The notes beneath the pieces are model-generated. The model saw only the letters and a list, made by a program, of their open reading frames with translations. It had not been told where the DNA came from and searched no databases. Both the position numbers and the translations under genes were made by a program. DNA of 64,000 nucleotides from Ammoniphilus sp. YIM 78166 (GTDB lineage Bacteria; Bacillota; Bacilli; Aneurinibacillales; RAOX-1), in NCBI RefSeq assembly GCF_004522215.1, contig NZ_SDLR01000004.1:744001-808000 (forward strand), given 5' to 3'. Of this stretch, positions 1 to 8,613 are shown in pieces (position 1 is the first letter of the stretch; each line of letters starts with the position of its first letter).

Positions 1-1
1 T

Positions 2-700
2 TTTGACAACAATATGGATGGGTTTACGGATAATTTCAACCCGGGACAACTTGTCGTTGAGAACAATGTTTCATTTAACAATAAGCGATTCAACTATATC
101 TTTAGGCTCAATCCTTACTTTACGGCAGACGAGCAAGGGGTCTTTAAGAATAATGTTTCCTTAAAAACGCGTACAGATAGCACGGTGAAGGATTTCATCT
201 CAGGAAATGTAGATGAAACCAACTTCTTCTTTGATGGAGAAAAAACCGTAAACAACCAAGGCGTGGAGGTTACTGTTAGCGATTTTGTTAGTGTGGACAT
301 GCCAGCCTCATTTGAGAGAGAGCCAAACGGCGAAATTGCTTGGGGCGAGTTTCTCCGAATCTCTGCAGATAGTGTCTTGAGGTCAGTGGGGGGTGGCTTT
401 GCTGGAGCACTTCCGGCGTTGGAGTCCATCGAGGTGGATGGAGCCCAATCACTTAAAGAAGGAGAATCCGGGCAGTTGACGGTGAAAGCTTCCTACAGTG
501 ATGGATCAGTAAAAGTGGTGAACGTTGGCGTTTCGTATTCCAGCAGCCTTGAGAAGACAGCAACAGTGGATTCGGCGGGTCTTGTTCAAGCTGTGAAGAG
601 CGGGGAGACGGTGATTACCGTCCGTTATCAAGGGTTAACGGTGGAATATGATCTGCATGTGCGAAATGTTGCGCCTGGATTGACCAAGAAAGTAAAGTAG
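2..700 (+). CDS. Pectate lyase PL9-like, C-terminal part (5' end outside window)
   Basis: Only the last 233 codons are present; the reading frame is open to the window edge, so the true start lies upstream. The first ~115 residues (DGFTDNFNPG, RFNYIFRLNPYF, SGNVDETNFFFDG, EVTVSDFVSVDMP) resemble the final coils of the right-handed beta-helix of polysaccharide lyase family 9, which cleaves pectate by beta-elimination outside the cell. Residues ~145-225 look like a bacterial Ig-like (Big_2) domain: LESIEVDGAQ, GQLTVKASYSDGS, ATVDSAGLVQAVKSGETVITVRY. Such domains space a catalytic module from a wall or substrate. The catalytic residues would be in the missing part. PL9 is recognised from motif memory; another beta-helix lyase is possible. 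Confidence 0.72.
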   Translation, partial: FDNNMDGFTDNFNPGQLVVENNVSFNNKRFNYIFRLNPYFTADEQGVFKNNVSLKTRTDSTVKDFISGNVDETNFFFDGEKTVNNQGVEVTVSDFVSVDMPASFEREPNGEIAWGEFLRISADSVLRSVGGGFAGALPALESIEVDGAQSLKEGESGQLTVKASYSDGSVKVVNVGVSYSSSLEKTATVDSAGLVQAVKSGETVITVRYQGLTVEYDLHVRNVAPGLTKKVK

Positions 701-835
701 AAGGTTGAGGGACCGGGGGCGTTGCTTCCGGTTTCTTTTCGTCGATTTATGTAAAGATGTGTCAAAAGGCTTTTGTTCAAAATAGTCGGAAAATATGATA
801 GAATATTGTCAAACCAGTATGAAGGAGGTCAGCAG

Positions 836-1144
836 ATGTTTGAAGTTCGAATCACAGACCCGGTTTCCTTGAAGATTGCCTTGAGAATTGCGATTGAAGT
901 TTCCTTTGCTGACTTGACGGAATATCAGACGAACAGTGTGAATCACTTGATTGAACAATTACCGAGTGTGGATCAATTTGCTATCCTCCATCTATCCACC
1001 GATGAAAGAATAGATTTAGTGATGAGCCTCCGGTACTTTTATCAAAGCCAAACTTACCGATGGATGCGAGGCAATTTGAGCAATGCATTAAATGATTTGG
1101 AATATCAGCTCGTGAATCAGACAAGCATGAAGAAGATTGGTTAA
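836..1144 (+). CDS. Hypothetical small soluble protein
   Basis: 102 residues starting MFEVRITDPV. The ATG at 836 follows GAAGGAGGT at 821-829 with ideal spacing; an upstream in-frame ATG at 773 lacks a ribosome site and is less likely. The protein has no signal peptide or membrane segment and appears mostly alpha-helical, rich in aliphatic residues (SLKIALRIAIEVSFADLTEY). I do not recognise the family. It ends in a hairpin shared with the convergent small gene at 1166-1312. Confidence 0.7.
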   Translation: MFEVRITDPVSLKIALRIAIEVSFADLTEYQTNSVNHLIEQLPSVDQFAILHLSTDERIDLVMSLRYFYQSQTYRWMRGNLSNALNDLEYQLVNQTSMKKIG

Positions 1145-1167
1145 AGGGTGTCCTTGGGGCACCCTTT
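1143..1167. terminator. Bidirectional intrinsic terminator
   Basis: AAAGGGTG (1143-1150) pairs with CACCCTTT (1160-1167) around a 9-nt loop. A-runs on one side and T-runs on the other let it serve both convergent small genes. Confidence 0.7.
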
Positions 1168-1312
1168 ATTGTTGTTCAATTTTGTGGAGTAAGTTTTTGA
1201 CCTTTTGCTTGGCCTCATCTAGGGTTTGCGCTTGTTCCATGATTTTGAGGGACTCGGCAATCCCAAGCATGAGGCTTTCTTTCGTTTTATCGGCATGAGC
1301 ATTTTCTAGCAT
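1166..1312 (-). CDS. Small hypothetical protein (48 aa)
   Basis: A 48-residue reading frame beginning MLENAHADKTKESLML and ending LLHKIEQQ. GGGAGGTG lies 6 nt before the ATG, a strong ribosome site that decides the start. The sequence is amphipathic helical (AESLKIMEQAQTLDEAKQKVKNL) with no cysteines or membrane segment. Family unknown. It is convergent with the 836-1144 gene, and an intrinsic terminator-like hairpin lies inside its 5' leader (1351-1383), which hints at attenuation. Confidence 0.55.
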   Translation of the reverse strand: MLENAHADKTKESLMLGIAESLKIMEQAQTLDEAKQKVKNLLHKIEQQ

Positions 1313-1350
1313 GATAAACACCTCCCACTTGTAGTGTGGTCATTGCTTGC

Positions 1351-1383
1351 CAAAAAAAGACCACCTTCGGAAAAGAAGGTGGC
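1351..1383 (-). terminator. Terminator hairpin in the leader of the small minus-strand gene
   Basis: On the minus strand CCACCTTC - TTTTCC - GAAGGTGG is followed by TCTTTTTTT, a textbook intrinsic terminator. No minus-strand gene lies upstream of it (1384-1636), and it sits ~40 nt before the ribosome site of the 48-aa gene, so it may be an attenuator. A second CCACCTTCC copy at about 1394-1402 could pair alternatively. Confidence 0.5.
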
Positions 1384-1500
1384 TAAGGAATAGGAAGGTG
1401 GAGGAAAACATCATCCTCGATGAGTATTACTATACAGGTATGGGGGCTTTGATTGGGAACAATTGTCATATTATCTGTCCAGCTTTTTCCTCAAATTTTA

Positions 1501-1540
1501 ATATTTGTCGCAAATTCCTCATATTTGTCTAAAATTCCTC
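1501..1540. repeat. Two 20-bp direct repeats upstream of the exopolysaccharide operon
   Basis: ATATTTGTCGCAAATTCCTC (1501-1520) is followed immediately by ATATTTGTCTAAAATTCCTC (1521-1540). A weaker third copy (ATTATCTGTCC...TTTTTCCTC) lies at about 1470-1491. Twenty-base spacing puts the copies on one DNA face, as expected of a direct-repeat operator. They end ~97 nt before the first operon start codon. The regulator is unknown. Confidence 0.45.
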
Positions 1541-1636
1541 ACAATATTCATCTTTCGATCATAAATGTTAAAAGTTTAAAAACAGACAAACCACCCTTTC
1601 TTTTCGTATCATAGCTTTCAAAGGAGGGCGGGCAGG

Positions 1637-3799
1637 GTGAAGATGTTCCTGAAAATCAGTTTAGCGGCAGCCGTTACCATCGGTGGGGTTGCTTACTGGC
1701 TATCTCCTCCTACGCCAAAAGTAGAGAGCGCGGAGCTCGACGAGGGGATGCAGGTGAAGTTCAGAGCCAATGGGAACCAGATGGAAGTGTATGCCGGTCA
1801 CAACCAGGGCTGGAAGCCTTATTTTGCAAAAGGGGTGAATATGGGTGCGGCCTTGCCGGGGCATTTTCCGGGGGAGTTGGCCATCTCGAAGGGAGACTAT
1901 GAAAGATGGTTTGGAATGATTCAAGAAATGGGAGCCAATGTCATTCGGGTGTATACGATTTTACAGCCTGAATTCTATGAAGCCCTTGTGAAATATAATG
2001 CCAAGCGACCGGAAGATCCCTTGTTCTTTATCCAAGGGGTGTGGAGTCCGGAAGAGGAATTGATTGAGGGTCAGGATGCGTTCGACCCCGAAGTCCAGCA
2101 GCGATTCCAGCAAGAAATACGAGATGCCGTGGGAGCCGTTTACGGTCAGGCGAAGCTGGAGGCTGAACCTCATTCCGGTAAAGCAAGCGGAACCTACCTT
2201 TATAATGCCGGGCCGTATCTAATGGGATGGATTATTGGCACCGAATGGGATCCGAAGATGGTCAAAGCAACCAACGATAAATATCCTCATACAGCGGATT
2301 ACCAGGGAAACTATTTTCGCAGTAAGCCGGGGGCAAGCCCTTTTGAAAAGTGGTTAGCGGAAATGCTAGATATTACGGCAGAAGAAGAGGCGAAGCATGG
2401 CTGGCAGCATCCAATTGCGTTTTCCAACTGGGTGACCACAGACCCATTGGAGCATCCTGGTGAGCCGCTTTATGAGGAGGATCTGGTCAGTGTAGATTCA
2501 CAGCATGTGGAACCCGTCCGTTGGGAAGCGGGGACCTTTGCTTCTTATCATGTTTATCCCTACTATCCGGATTTCTTTACTTATGATAAAACCTTTCAAC
2601 GGATGAGCAATGATAGAGGAGAAATCGATAGCTATAAAACCTATCTGCATGATCTAAAAGAATATCACAAGGAGATCCCGATCATGATTACGGAGTTCGG
2701 AGTTCCCGCGTCGCAGGGAATTGCCCATACAGGGCAGCTCGGGCGACATCAAGGCGGGCATGATGAAAAGCAGCAAGGAGAAATCAATGCCGATATGTTC
2801 CGGCAAATCCGTGAAGCCGACTATTCCGGCGCCATTCTCTTTACATGGCAGGATGAGTGGTTCAAGAAGACCTGGAACACGCTGCACTATGATGTCCCAG
2901 ACCGGCGGGCTTATTGGTACAACACGTTGACCAATGAATCGTTTTTTGGGGTGCTGGGGATGTTTCCGAGTAAAGATGATGTCCTCTTCATTGATGGAGA
3001 CGCTTCGGATTGGGACGAGCTAAGCAATGATCAAAAGCAGAAGTTGGAGGCGCCTGTCCATGGTTTTGAGGAGCTATGGGCCGCTCATGATGAAGGGTAT
3101 CTTTACCTGATGGCCAAGCTTACAGAACCATTTGATCCTGCGAAACAGGAGATTTATCTAGGGGCGGATACGTTAAAAGGCGGGAGCCGCCAGGCGCCGC
3201 AGCTGCCAGGGATCATTTTGGATGAAGGTCTGGAAACCTTGATTGAACTGGCGGATGAAAACAAAAGCAGCATCATGATCGCCTCCGACTATGACTTTCA
3301 CACCCGCAAGTTTCGTGAAGCAGGGCTGCCGCCGGCCGAACCCGAGGCATTTCTTCCTTGGAAGTTGGTCGTCAACTATCAGCTGGAGCATCCGGATTCC
3401 AAGTTCGATCATCCTTTTGGAGATGTGGTTGTAGGGGACTTGCTCCGCGGGAACAGCAATCCGGATCATCCGGATTATCATTCGAAGACGATGTGGCAAG
3501 CTGAAGGAAATATCCTCGAAATCCGAATTCCTTGGATGCTGCTTGGGTTCAGCGATCCCAGCTCGCGAAGTGTGATCAGCTATGACTCGTTTGACAAAAC
3601 GCGGGTGGAGGGTGTGAGAATTGTTCCTTGGATGGTCCAGCAGGGCGTGGTCCTAGGGATGGAGGGAGAAGCGCCATATCCTGTATCCCAATTGCCGATC
3701 TATACCTGGGAAGGATGGGAGGACGTCGATGTAAAGTATGTGGAGCGGCTGAAGCAAAGCTACTTTATTATGCAGGAAGCGATGCAAGAAGTGGAGTAA
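1637..3799 (+). CDS. Membrane-anchored clan-A glycoside hydrolase with CBM9-like C-terminus
   Basis: 720 residues; GTG start at 1637, nine bases after AAGGAGG (1621-1627), with a second possible start at the ATG of codon 3. An N-terminal hydrophobic segment (LKISLAAAVTIGGVAYWL) would export or anchor it. Residues ~45-440 look like a (beta/alpha)8 barrel with the two acids of clan GH-A: GTEWD (Glu203, acid/base) and ITEFGVP (Glu353, nucleophile). The C-terminal ~240 residues open with FIDGDASDWDEL, typical of CBM9/DOMON-like sugar-binding sandwiches. First gene of the exopolysaccharide operon, so it probably trims or remodels the polymer outside the membrane. GH family and substrate cannot be assigned from sequence alone. 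Confidence 0.82.
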   Translation: MKMFLKISLAAAVTIGGVAYWLSPPTPKVESAELDEGMQVKFRANGNQMEVYAGHNQGWKPYFAKGVNMGAALPGHFPGELAISKGDYERWFGMIQEMGANVIRVYTILQPEFYEALVKYNAKRPEDPLFFIQGVWSPEEELIEGQDAFDPEVQQRFQQEIRDAVGAVYGQAKLEAEPHSGKASGTYLYNAGPYLMGWIIGTEWDPKMVKATNDKYPHTADYQGNYFRSKPGASPFEKWLAEMLDITAEEEAKHGWQHPIAFSNWVTTDPLEHPGEPLYEEDLVSVDSQHVEPVRWEAGTFASYHVYPYYPDFFTYDKTFQRMSNDRGEIDSYKTYLHDLKEYHKEIPIMITEFGVPASQGIAHTGQLGRHQGGHDEKQQGEINADMFRQIREADYSGAILFTWQDEWFKKTWNTLHYDVPDRRAYWYNTLTNESFFGVLGMFPSKDDVLFIDGDASDWDELSNDQKQKLEAPVHGFEELWAAHDEGYLYLMAKLTEPFDPAKQEIYLGADTLKGGSRQAPQLPGIILDEGLETLIELADENKSSIMIASDYDFHTRKFREAGLPPAEPEAFLPWKLVVNYQLEHPDSKFDHPFGDVVVGDLLRGNSNPDHPDYHSKTMWQAEGNILEIRIPWMLLGFSDPSSRSVISYDSFDKTRVEGVRIVPWMVQQGVVLGMEGEAPYPVSQLPIYTWEGWEDVDVKYVERLKQSYFIMQEAMQEVE

Positions 3800-3817
3800 G
3801 GGAAGGAGCTTACATGT

Positions 3818-4966
3818 GTGTATATCAATCTTGACATAGCCAAGTATTTTTTAGTAGGACTCGTGGCTAGTAATCTCATCTTTGCTCTCGTGATTTACGG
3901 ATTGAAGATGATCCATATTAGGAAAGCAGCCATACGGAACCAGTTCCAACTCAAGTTCAAGGATTATCTCACGTACATCCAAGTGAATCTCGACAGCGAG
4001 GAACCGCTGCGGGTGCCCCCCATCCCTATGAATCCGGTGGAGCGGGAGGCCCTGCAGGAACGATTAAACGATATGATCGAGTCTTTTACCGGGGAGCAAA
4101 GAAAGAAACTGATGGAGTTGTGTGTTGCCCTTGGTTTCGTTTCCGATCATATGAGTCGATTGAAAAACGGTTCCTATCGGATCAAGCTCGACGCGGCCTA
4201 TCATCTAGGGTGCATGAGGGTAACGGAAGCCATACCTGGGATGTTAGACATGCTGCGCCAGCATAAACTAGATTCCTCTCTTTTCGTCATCGCTCGGGCG
4301 GTGGCCAAGTGTGCTCGTCATGAGCGGGATATAAAGGAAATGGTTCACATCCTGTTGCAGCATGGGAAGGGCTTCTACGATTTAATCGTTGACATGGTGG
4401 AAGAAGCCCCGATTAACCAGACGGAGCTGTTTGCGCAATTTATCCAAGAACGAAATCCGGATTTTATCCGGATTGGGCTCACCGGGCTCAAGGAGTATAC
4501 GAATCCCAAGGTCACCTCTGCTGTTTATCGTTTGTTGAACGCTCATCATCAAGAAATTCAAAAGAAAGCAGCGGAAGTGTATCTGAAAGGGGCTCACTTC
4601 TTGCCGAAGAACGTGGCGGCCAGACTGCTTGAGCATGACGATGCCGACATCCGCCTTCAAACCGTTGCAACGATCACGGAGTTCAAGAACAGCACGTACG
4701 TCTCTTTTTTGAAAAAATCCTTGCAGGACCGGGAACCTAGGGTGGTCCATGCAAGTGCGATTGGCTTGACCCATATGGGACAAGCTGGCGTTTCGGCGCT
4801 TTGCGAGGGGGCGGGGGAAAGCTTACAAAGCTGGATTCAGCAAGAAATCGACCGATTGTCTACCCAGCTGCACGATTTAGACAGCTTAGCTCGCTATAAC
4901 GCCCTAAAGTATACGTATGAGAAGACCTTTACGACAACAAATAAACGAATCTATCGTGTGGTGTAA
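3818..4966 (+). CDS. HEAT-repeat membrane protein of the exopolysaccharide operon
   Basis: 382 residues, GTG start at 3818 after GGAAGGAG. Residues ~8-32 form one membrane segment (YFLVGLVASNLIFALVIYGLKMI); the rest is cytoplasmic-looking helical repeats of the HEAT type (e.g. KLDAAYHLGCMRVTEAIPGMLDML, RLQTVATITEFKNSTYVSFLKKSLQDREPRVVHASAIGL). HEAT solenoids are protein-binding scaffolds. It sits 18 nt after the glycosidase gene and 3 nt before the GT2 synthase gene, so a role in assembling or regulating the synthase is likely by context. No enzymatic motif is seen. Confidence 0.8.
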   Translation: MYINLDIAKYFLVGLVASNLIFALVIYGLKMIHIRKAAIRNQFQLKFKDYLTYIQVNLDSEEPLRVPPIPMNPVEREALQERLNDMIESFTGEQRKKLMELCVALGFVSDHMSRLKNGSYRIKLDAAYHLGCMRVTEAIPGMLDMLRQHKLDSSLFVIARAVAKCARHERDIKEMVHILLQHGKGFYDLIVDMVEEAPINQTELFAQFIQERNPDFIRIGLTGLKEYTNPKVTSAVYRLLNAHHQEIQKKAAEVYLKGAHFLPKNVAARLLEHDDADIRLQTVATITEFKNSTYVSFLKKSLQDREPRVVHASAIGLTHMGQAGVSALCEGAGESLQSWIQQEIDRLSTQLHDLDSLARYNALKYTYEKTFTTTNKRIYRVV

Positions 4967-4969
4967 AAT

Positions 4970-6418
4970 ATGAGAATCATAGAGTACTACCTTCAAAAAG
5001 ATATGATCATCAATACCTTGCGAGACTTTTTACTCGCCTACGGCACCTTTGCCATCTATTACGTTATGGCCATTACCGTGATTTACTTTGTCATCTTTAG
5101 CCTATCGATCCGCCATGCGTTCCCTATTAAAAGAGGAATTCAGTATAACCGAATCCCTAAGCTTTCCGGATCCGGGCATGTTCCTCCGGTATCCTTATTA
5201 GTTCCTGCGTATAACGAGGAGTTGACCATCATTGAGAATGTTCGATCCCTTCTGGCCCTGAACTATCCGGAGTATGAGGTGATTGTGATAAATGATGGCT
5301 CGAAGGATGATACCTTCAAGGTGATGGTGGACGAATTCAACTTGAAAAAGATCGACCCGATTGTATCCAAGCATATTAAAACCGGGAAGGTTAGAGGAAT
5401 TTATCACAATCCAGATTACCCAACGCTTTATTTCATTGATAAGGAGAATGGAGGGAAGGCCGACTCTTTGAATGCCGGCATTAATCTTTCGCACTATTCT
5501 TTAATCTCTACGATTGATGCCGACTCGCTGCTAGAGAAGGATGCTTTAACCCGAATGGCTAGAGTGTATATGGAAAACCCGGAAGAAACGGTAGCGGTAG
5601 GAGGAAATGTGCGGATCGTTAATAGTTGCACCGTCGAGGACGGTATCGTCAAGGATGTCCGATTTCCGAAACAGTTATTTCCTGCCCTGCAAAATGTCGA
5701 GTACATCAAAGCCTTTTTGGGAGGACGCATTGGCTGGAGTGCGATCAATGGATTGATTATCGTATCCGGAGCCTTTGGCGTGTTCCAAAAGGATAAAGTT
5801 ATTGCCGTTGGCGGCTATCGCGGGGGTTATCCTGGCGAGGACATGAATATTGTGATTAAGCTCCATCGCTATTGTTTGGAAAATGATATCCCTTATCGGG
5901 TAGCCTTTTGCCCGGATGCGGTGTGCTGGACACAGGCCCCGGACACCTACCGGATTCTAAGCAGTCAGCGCATGCGCTGGGGGAGAGGGAACCTGAAAAA
6001 CATGGTGGAGGAAGGCATCCATATGGTGTTTCGCCCGAAATACAAGGTGTTTGGCCTGGTCACGCTGCCGTATAACATCTTTTTCGAAACGCTGAATCCT
6101 TATTTCCGCATTACTGGTTTTCTAGCTATTCTCGGTTACTGGCTGTTGAATATGACCGATTGGATGACCTTGGTCGTCTTCGCTCTGGTAAACTTCCTAT
6201 CCTGTTTTTTATTGAGCCTAGGAGCTCTTTTCATAGAGGAGTCAGCGTTTAGCCGCTACCCGAAAATCAGCGATTTGAACAAATTAATTTTATTTTCTTT
6301 TCTGATGTTCGTTGGCTATCGTCAAGTAGGCGTCTGGTGGCGGTTCAGGGGCCACATTGACTTCTTGCGCAATAACAACACATGGGGAACGATGGTCCGA
6401 ACGAATTTCAATAAATAA
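4970..6418 (+). CDS. Processive family-2 glycosyltransferase (polysaccharide synthase)
   Basis: 482 residues. One or two N-terminal membrane segments (residues ~20-48), a cytosolic GT-A domain and about three or four C-terminal membrane segments. GT2 signatures in order: PAYNEE (~80), INDGSKDDT (Asp109), DADS (~185) and QRMRW (about residue 330), the QxxRW motif of processive synthases such as cellulose, hyaluronan and poly-GlcNAc synthases. It should polymerise a UDP-sugar on the inner face and extrude the chain. Neighbouring GlmS, GlmU-like and UDP-sugar dehydrogenase genes point to GlcNAc and an N-acetylhexosaminuronic acid as substrates. No PilZ domain is present. Confidence 0.9.
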   Translation: MRIIEYYLQKDMIINTLRDFLLAYGTFAIYYVMAITVIYFVIFSLSIRHAFPIKRGIQYNRIPKLSGSGHVPPVSLLVPAYNEELTIIENVRSLLALNYPEYEVIVINDGSKDDTFKVMVDEFNLKKIDPIVSKHIKTGKVRGIYHNPDYPTLYFIDKENGGKADSLNAGINLSHYSLISTIDADSLLEKDALTRMARVYMENPEETVAVGGNVRIVNSCTVEDGIVKDVRFPKQLFPALQNVEYIKAFLGGRIGWSAINGLIIVSGAFGVFQKDKVIAVGGYRGGYPGEDMNIVIKLHRYCLENDIPYRVAFCPDAVCWTQAPDTYRILSSQRMRWGRGNLKNMVEEGIHMVFRPKYKVFGLVTLPYNIFFETLNPYFRITGFLAILGYWLLNMTDWMTLVVFALVNFLSCFLLSLGALFIEESAFSRYPKISDLNKLILFSFLMFVGYRQVGVWWRFRGHIDFLRNNNTWGTMVRTNFNK

Positions 6419-6432
6419 AAGGAGTGGTTAAC

Positions 6433-7245
6433 ATGGCGGTTTTGGTTCAGGATCCAATTCAAGAATTAACGCAACAGCTCGCACAATGGACACAGTCCTC
6501 TTATGAACATCATCTTTCGTGCGGGGTTATTCTCGCCCCGTGCGCCAATCTCGGACCTAAGGTCTTGGATCCTTTAAAGGCTTTTCTGAAAAAAAGCGAG
6601 CCGGAGCTTTCTGCTCACTATATGGTCGATGACCAAAACCAGATTCTTGGGGTGGTGCTGGATAATCAGAAGCTGGCAGGTACCCATTATTCCTCTTTAG
6701 TTTTGAAAGACTTCCTAGATCGGCTCGATGTGTTAGAGGGACAAATGGTGGTGGCTAGCTTTCCTGAGAGCGGGGAGCCTACCAAACGCACGCTATTGCA
6801 ATTATCTCAAACGATTATGGAAGCCAAGGGAGAGAGTCGGGAGATTCAGCTTTTTGTGGATGCCTCGATGAAGGAAGGGGTATCCTCCATCTTGGTTGTC
6901 GATCCCGACGAGGTTAACCGAGAGTTTGTCAAGTTGCGGCTGGAATTAAAGGGATACGAGGTGCATGAAGCGAGAGATGGTTCAGAAGCACTGGAAAAAT
7001 ATTCAGAGCTGACTCCGGAACTTGTGATTACGGAACTGAATGTGCCGATTGTGGATGGGTACCAGCTTATCCACCAAATCAAACAGAAGGGTGGGGAAGT
7101 GATTGTGTTGACGGACAAGCAATTGTCCAAAGACATGAATCGTGCCTTTGAATTAGGAGCATCGGATTACGTTACTAAACCCTTTTCGATTTCGGAGCTT
7201 GAGTGGAGAATCAAAAAACTGAGGAGGATGGAACATGTATTATAG
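6433..7245 (+). CDS. Receiver-domain protein with Glu in place of the phospho-acceptor Asp
   Basis: 270 residues from the ATG at 6433, placed 8 nt after GGAG; a GTG at 6424 is in frame but overlaps the ribosome site. Residues ~152-265 form a response-regulator receiver: acidic pocket VVDPDE (Asp157), LVITELNVP where the phosphorylatable Asp is replaced by Glu201, and TKPF with the conserved Lys249. Glu at this site often mimics the phosphorylated state. The N-terminal ~145 residues have GVILAPCANLG, ILGVVLDNQ and DVLEGQMVVASFPESG, possibly a degenerate GGDEF-like fold. There is no DNA-binding domain, so it is likely a protein-interaction switch for the synthase. Confidence 0.8.
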   Translation: MAVLVQDPIQELTQQLAQWTQSSYEHHLSCGVILAPCANLGPKVLDPLKAFLKKSEPELSAHYMVDDQNQILGVVLDNQKLAGTHYSSLVLKDFLDRLDVLEGQMVVASFPESGEPTKRTLLQLSQTIMEAKGESREIQLFVDASMKEGVSSILVVDPDEVNREFVKLRLELKGYEVHEARDGSEALEKYSELTPELVITELNVPIVDGYQLIHQIKQKGGEVIVLTDKQLSKDMNRAFELGASDYVTKPFSISELEWRIKKLRRMEHVL

Positions 7246-8587
7246 TGCATTGAAGGAAAAGCTGCAGAATAAAACGGGCAAGGTGGGCGTGATTGGACTG
7301 GGCTATGTCGGATTGCCTTTGACGATGGAGATGGTGAAGGGGGGCTTTCAGGTATACGGAATTGACCTCGATATTCGAAAAGTGAATACCCTCTTAAACA
7401 GAAAGTCCTATATCCAGGATGTGCCCAGTTCGGTGGTGAAAGAGGCGGTTTCTTTAGGCAAATTCCGTCCGACGTCCGACTATAGTGTCATCCAAGAGCT
7501 GGACATGATCAGTATTTGCGTGCCGACACCGTTAAGTGAAAATCAAGATCCCGATACATCCTTTATTCGAAGTGTGGTCAGCGAGATCAAAAAATATATG
7601 AAAAAAGGAACCCTGATCGTCTTGGAAAGCACCACCTACCCGGGGACGACGGAAGAATTAATTGAAGTCGAGCTAGAGGCCGAAGGGTTGACGGTAGGGA
7701 GCGATTATTTTCTCTGCTTTTCCCCAGAGCGGGTAGATCCGGGCAACCGCAATTTCAATACCTACAATACGCCAAAAGTTATCGGCGGAACGACGGAAGC
7801 GTGTATAGAATTGGGTGTCCTGGTTTACAGTCATGTGGTGAAAACGGTCGTTCCCGTGTCTTCTCCGAAGGTAGCGGAAATGTCCAAGCTTTTGGAGAAT
7901 ACGTTCCGCAGTGTGAATATTGCTTTTGTCAATGAATTGGCGATGATGTGCGACAAGATGGGCATTGATGTGTGGGAAGTTATTCGAGCCGCTTCTACGA
8001 AGCCTTTTGGCTTCATGCCTTTTCATCCCGGTCCGGGTATCGGCGGGCACTGTATTCCACTGGATCCGATGTACTTGAGCTGGAAGGCAAAGGAGTTCCG
8101 CTTTTACAGTAAGTTTATCGAGCTGGCTCAATCGATCAATGATAATATGCCGGATTATGTTTTGAATAAAGCAGCCCAGGTCCTCAATATGTACGCGAAG
8201 TCGATTCGCAATTCAAAGGTTCTTATCTTGGGCATGGCGTATAAGCCGGATGTGGATGATCTTCGTGAATCTCCGGGATTGGAAGTCTATGAATTGTTCA
8301 AAGAAAGTGGAGCGCGGGTCGACTATTATGACCCGTATGCAACGTCCTTCCGCGATGCCGAGGGACAAATCGTGCAATCGGTGAAATATGATCCAGCTGT
8401 TTTTGCCCGATATGATTGCATGGTGTTCATTACCAACCATCGTAGCTTTAGTTATCATGAATTGGCTGATCTCGGTGTGCCTATTATTGATACACGCAAT
8501 GCTTTTGCCGAGATTCAATCGGAAAACATTTATAAATTAGGGACCGGCATCAAGAAAACCGAAGTGAAGGTGCCAGTTAGCGTATAA
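7235..8587 (+). CDS. UDP-N-acetylhexosamine / UDP-glucose 6-dehydrogenase family
   Basis: 450 residues, full family length. It oxidises C6 of a UDP-sugar to the uronic acid with two NAD+. The N-terminal Rossmann motif is VIGLGYVGLP; STTYPGTTEE is the central domain; the catalytic cysteine is Cys273 in GPGIGGHCIPLDP, a form seen in the WbpA/TviB/WecC-type UDP-HexNAc dehydrogenases rather than Ugd; LILGMAYKPDVDDLRESP is in the C-terminal UDP-binding domain. The gene overlaps the receiver gene by 11 nt, so the two are translationally coupled. With GlmS and GlmU-N nearby, UDP-GlcNAc to UDP-GlcNAcA is the best guess; the exact substrate cannot be read from sequence. Confidence 0.9.
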   Translation: MYYSALKEKLQNKTGKVGVIGLGYVGLPLTMEMVKGGFQVYGIDLDIRKVNTLLNRKSYIQDVPSSVVKEAVSLGKFRPTSDYSVIQELDMISICVPTPLSENQDPDTSFIRSVVSEIKKYMKKGTLIVLESTTYPGTTEELIEVELEAEGLTVGSDYFLCFSPERVDPGNRNFNTYNTPKVIGGTTEACIELGVLVYSHVVKTVVPVSSPKVAEMSKLLENTFRSVNIAFVNELAMMCDKMGIDVWEVIRAASTKPFGFMPFHPGPGIGGHCIPLDPMYLSWKAKEFRFYSKFIELAQSINDNMPDYVLNKAAQVLNMYAKSIRNSKVLILGMAYKPDVDDLRESPGLEVYELFKESGARVDYYDPYATSFRDAEGQIVQSVKYDPAVFARYDCMVFITNHRSFSYHELADLGVPIIDTRNAFAEIQSENIYKLGTGIKKTEVKVPVSV

Positions 8588-8613
8588 AAACGAGGTGGAG
8601 AGGAGTTTAGCTT

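Noticed and set aside
1347..1532. Plus-strand frame of 61 codons
   Set aside because: It runs through a terminator stem and the operator-like repeats, has no ribosome site and odd composition.
8588..8613. glmS ribozyme
   Set aside because: The gap to glmS is only 26 nt and has no ribozyme core sequence.
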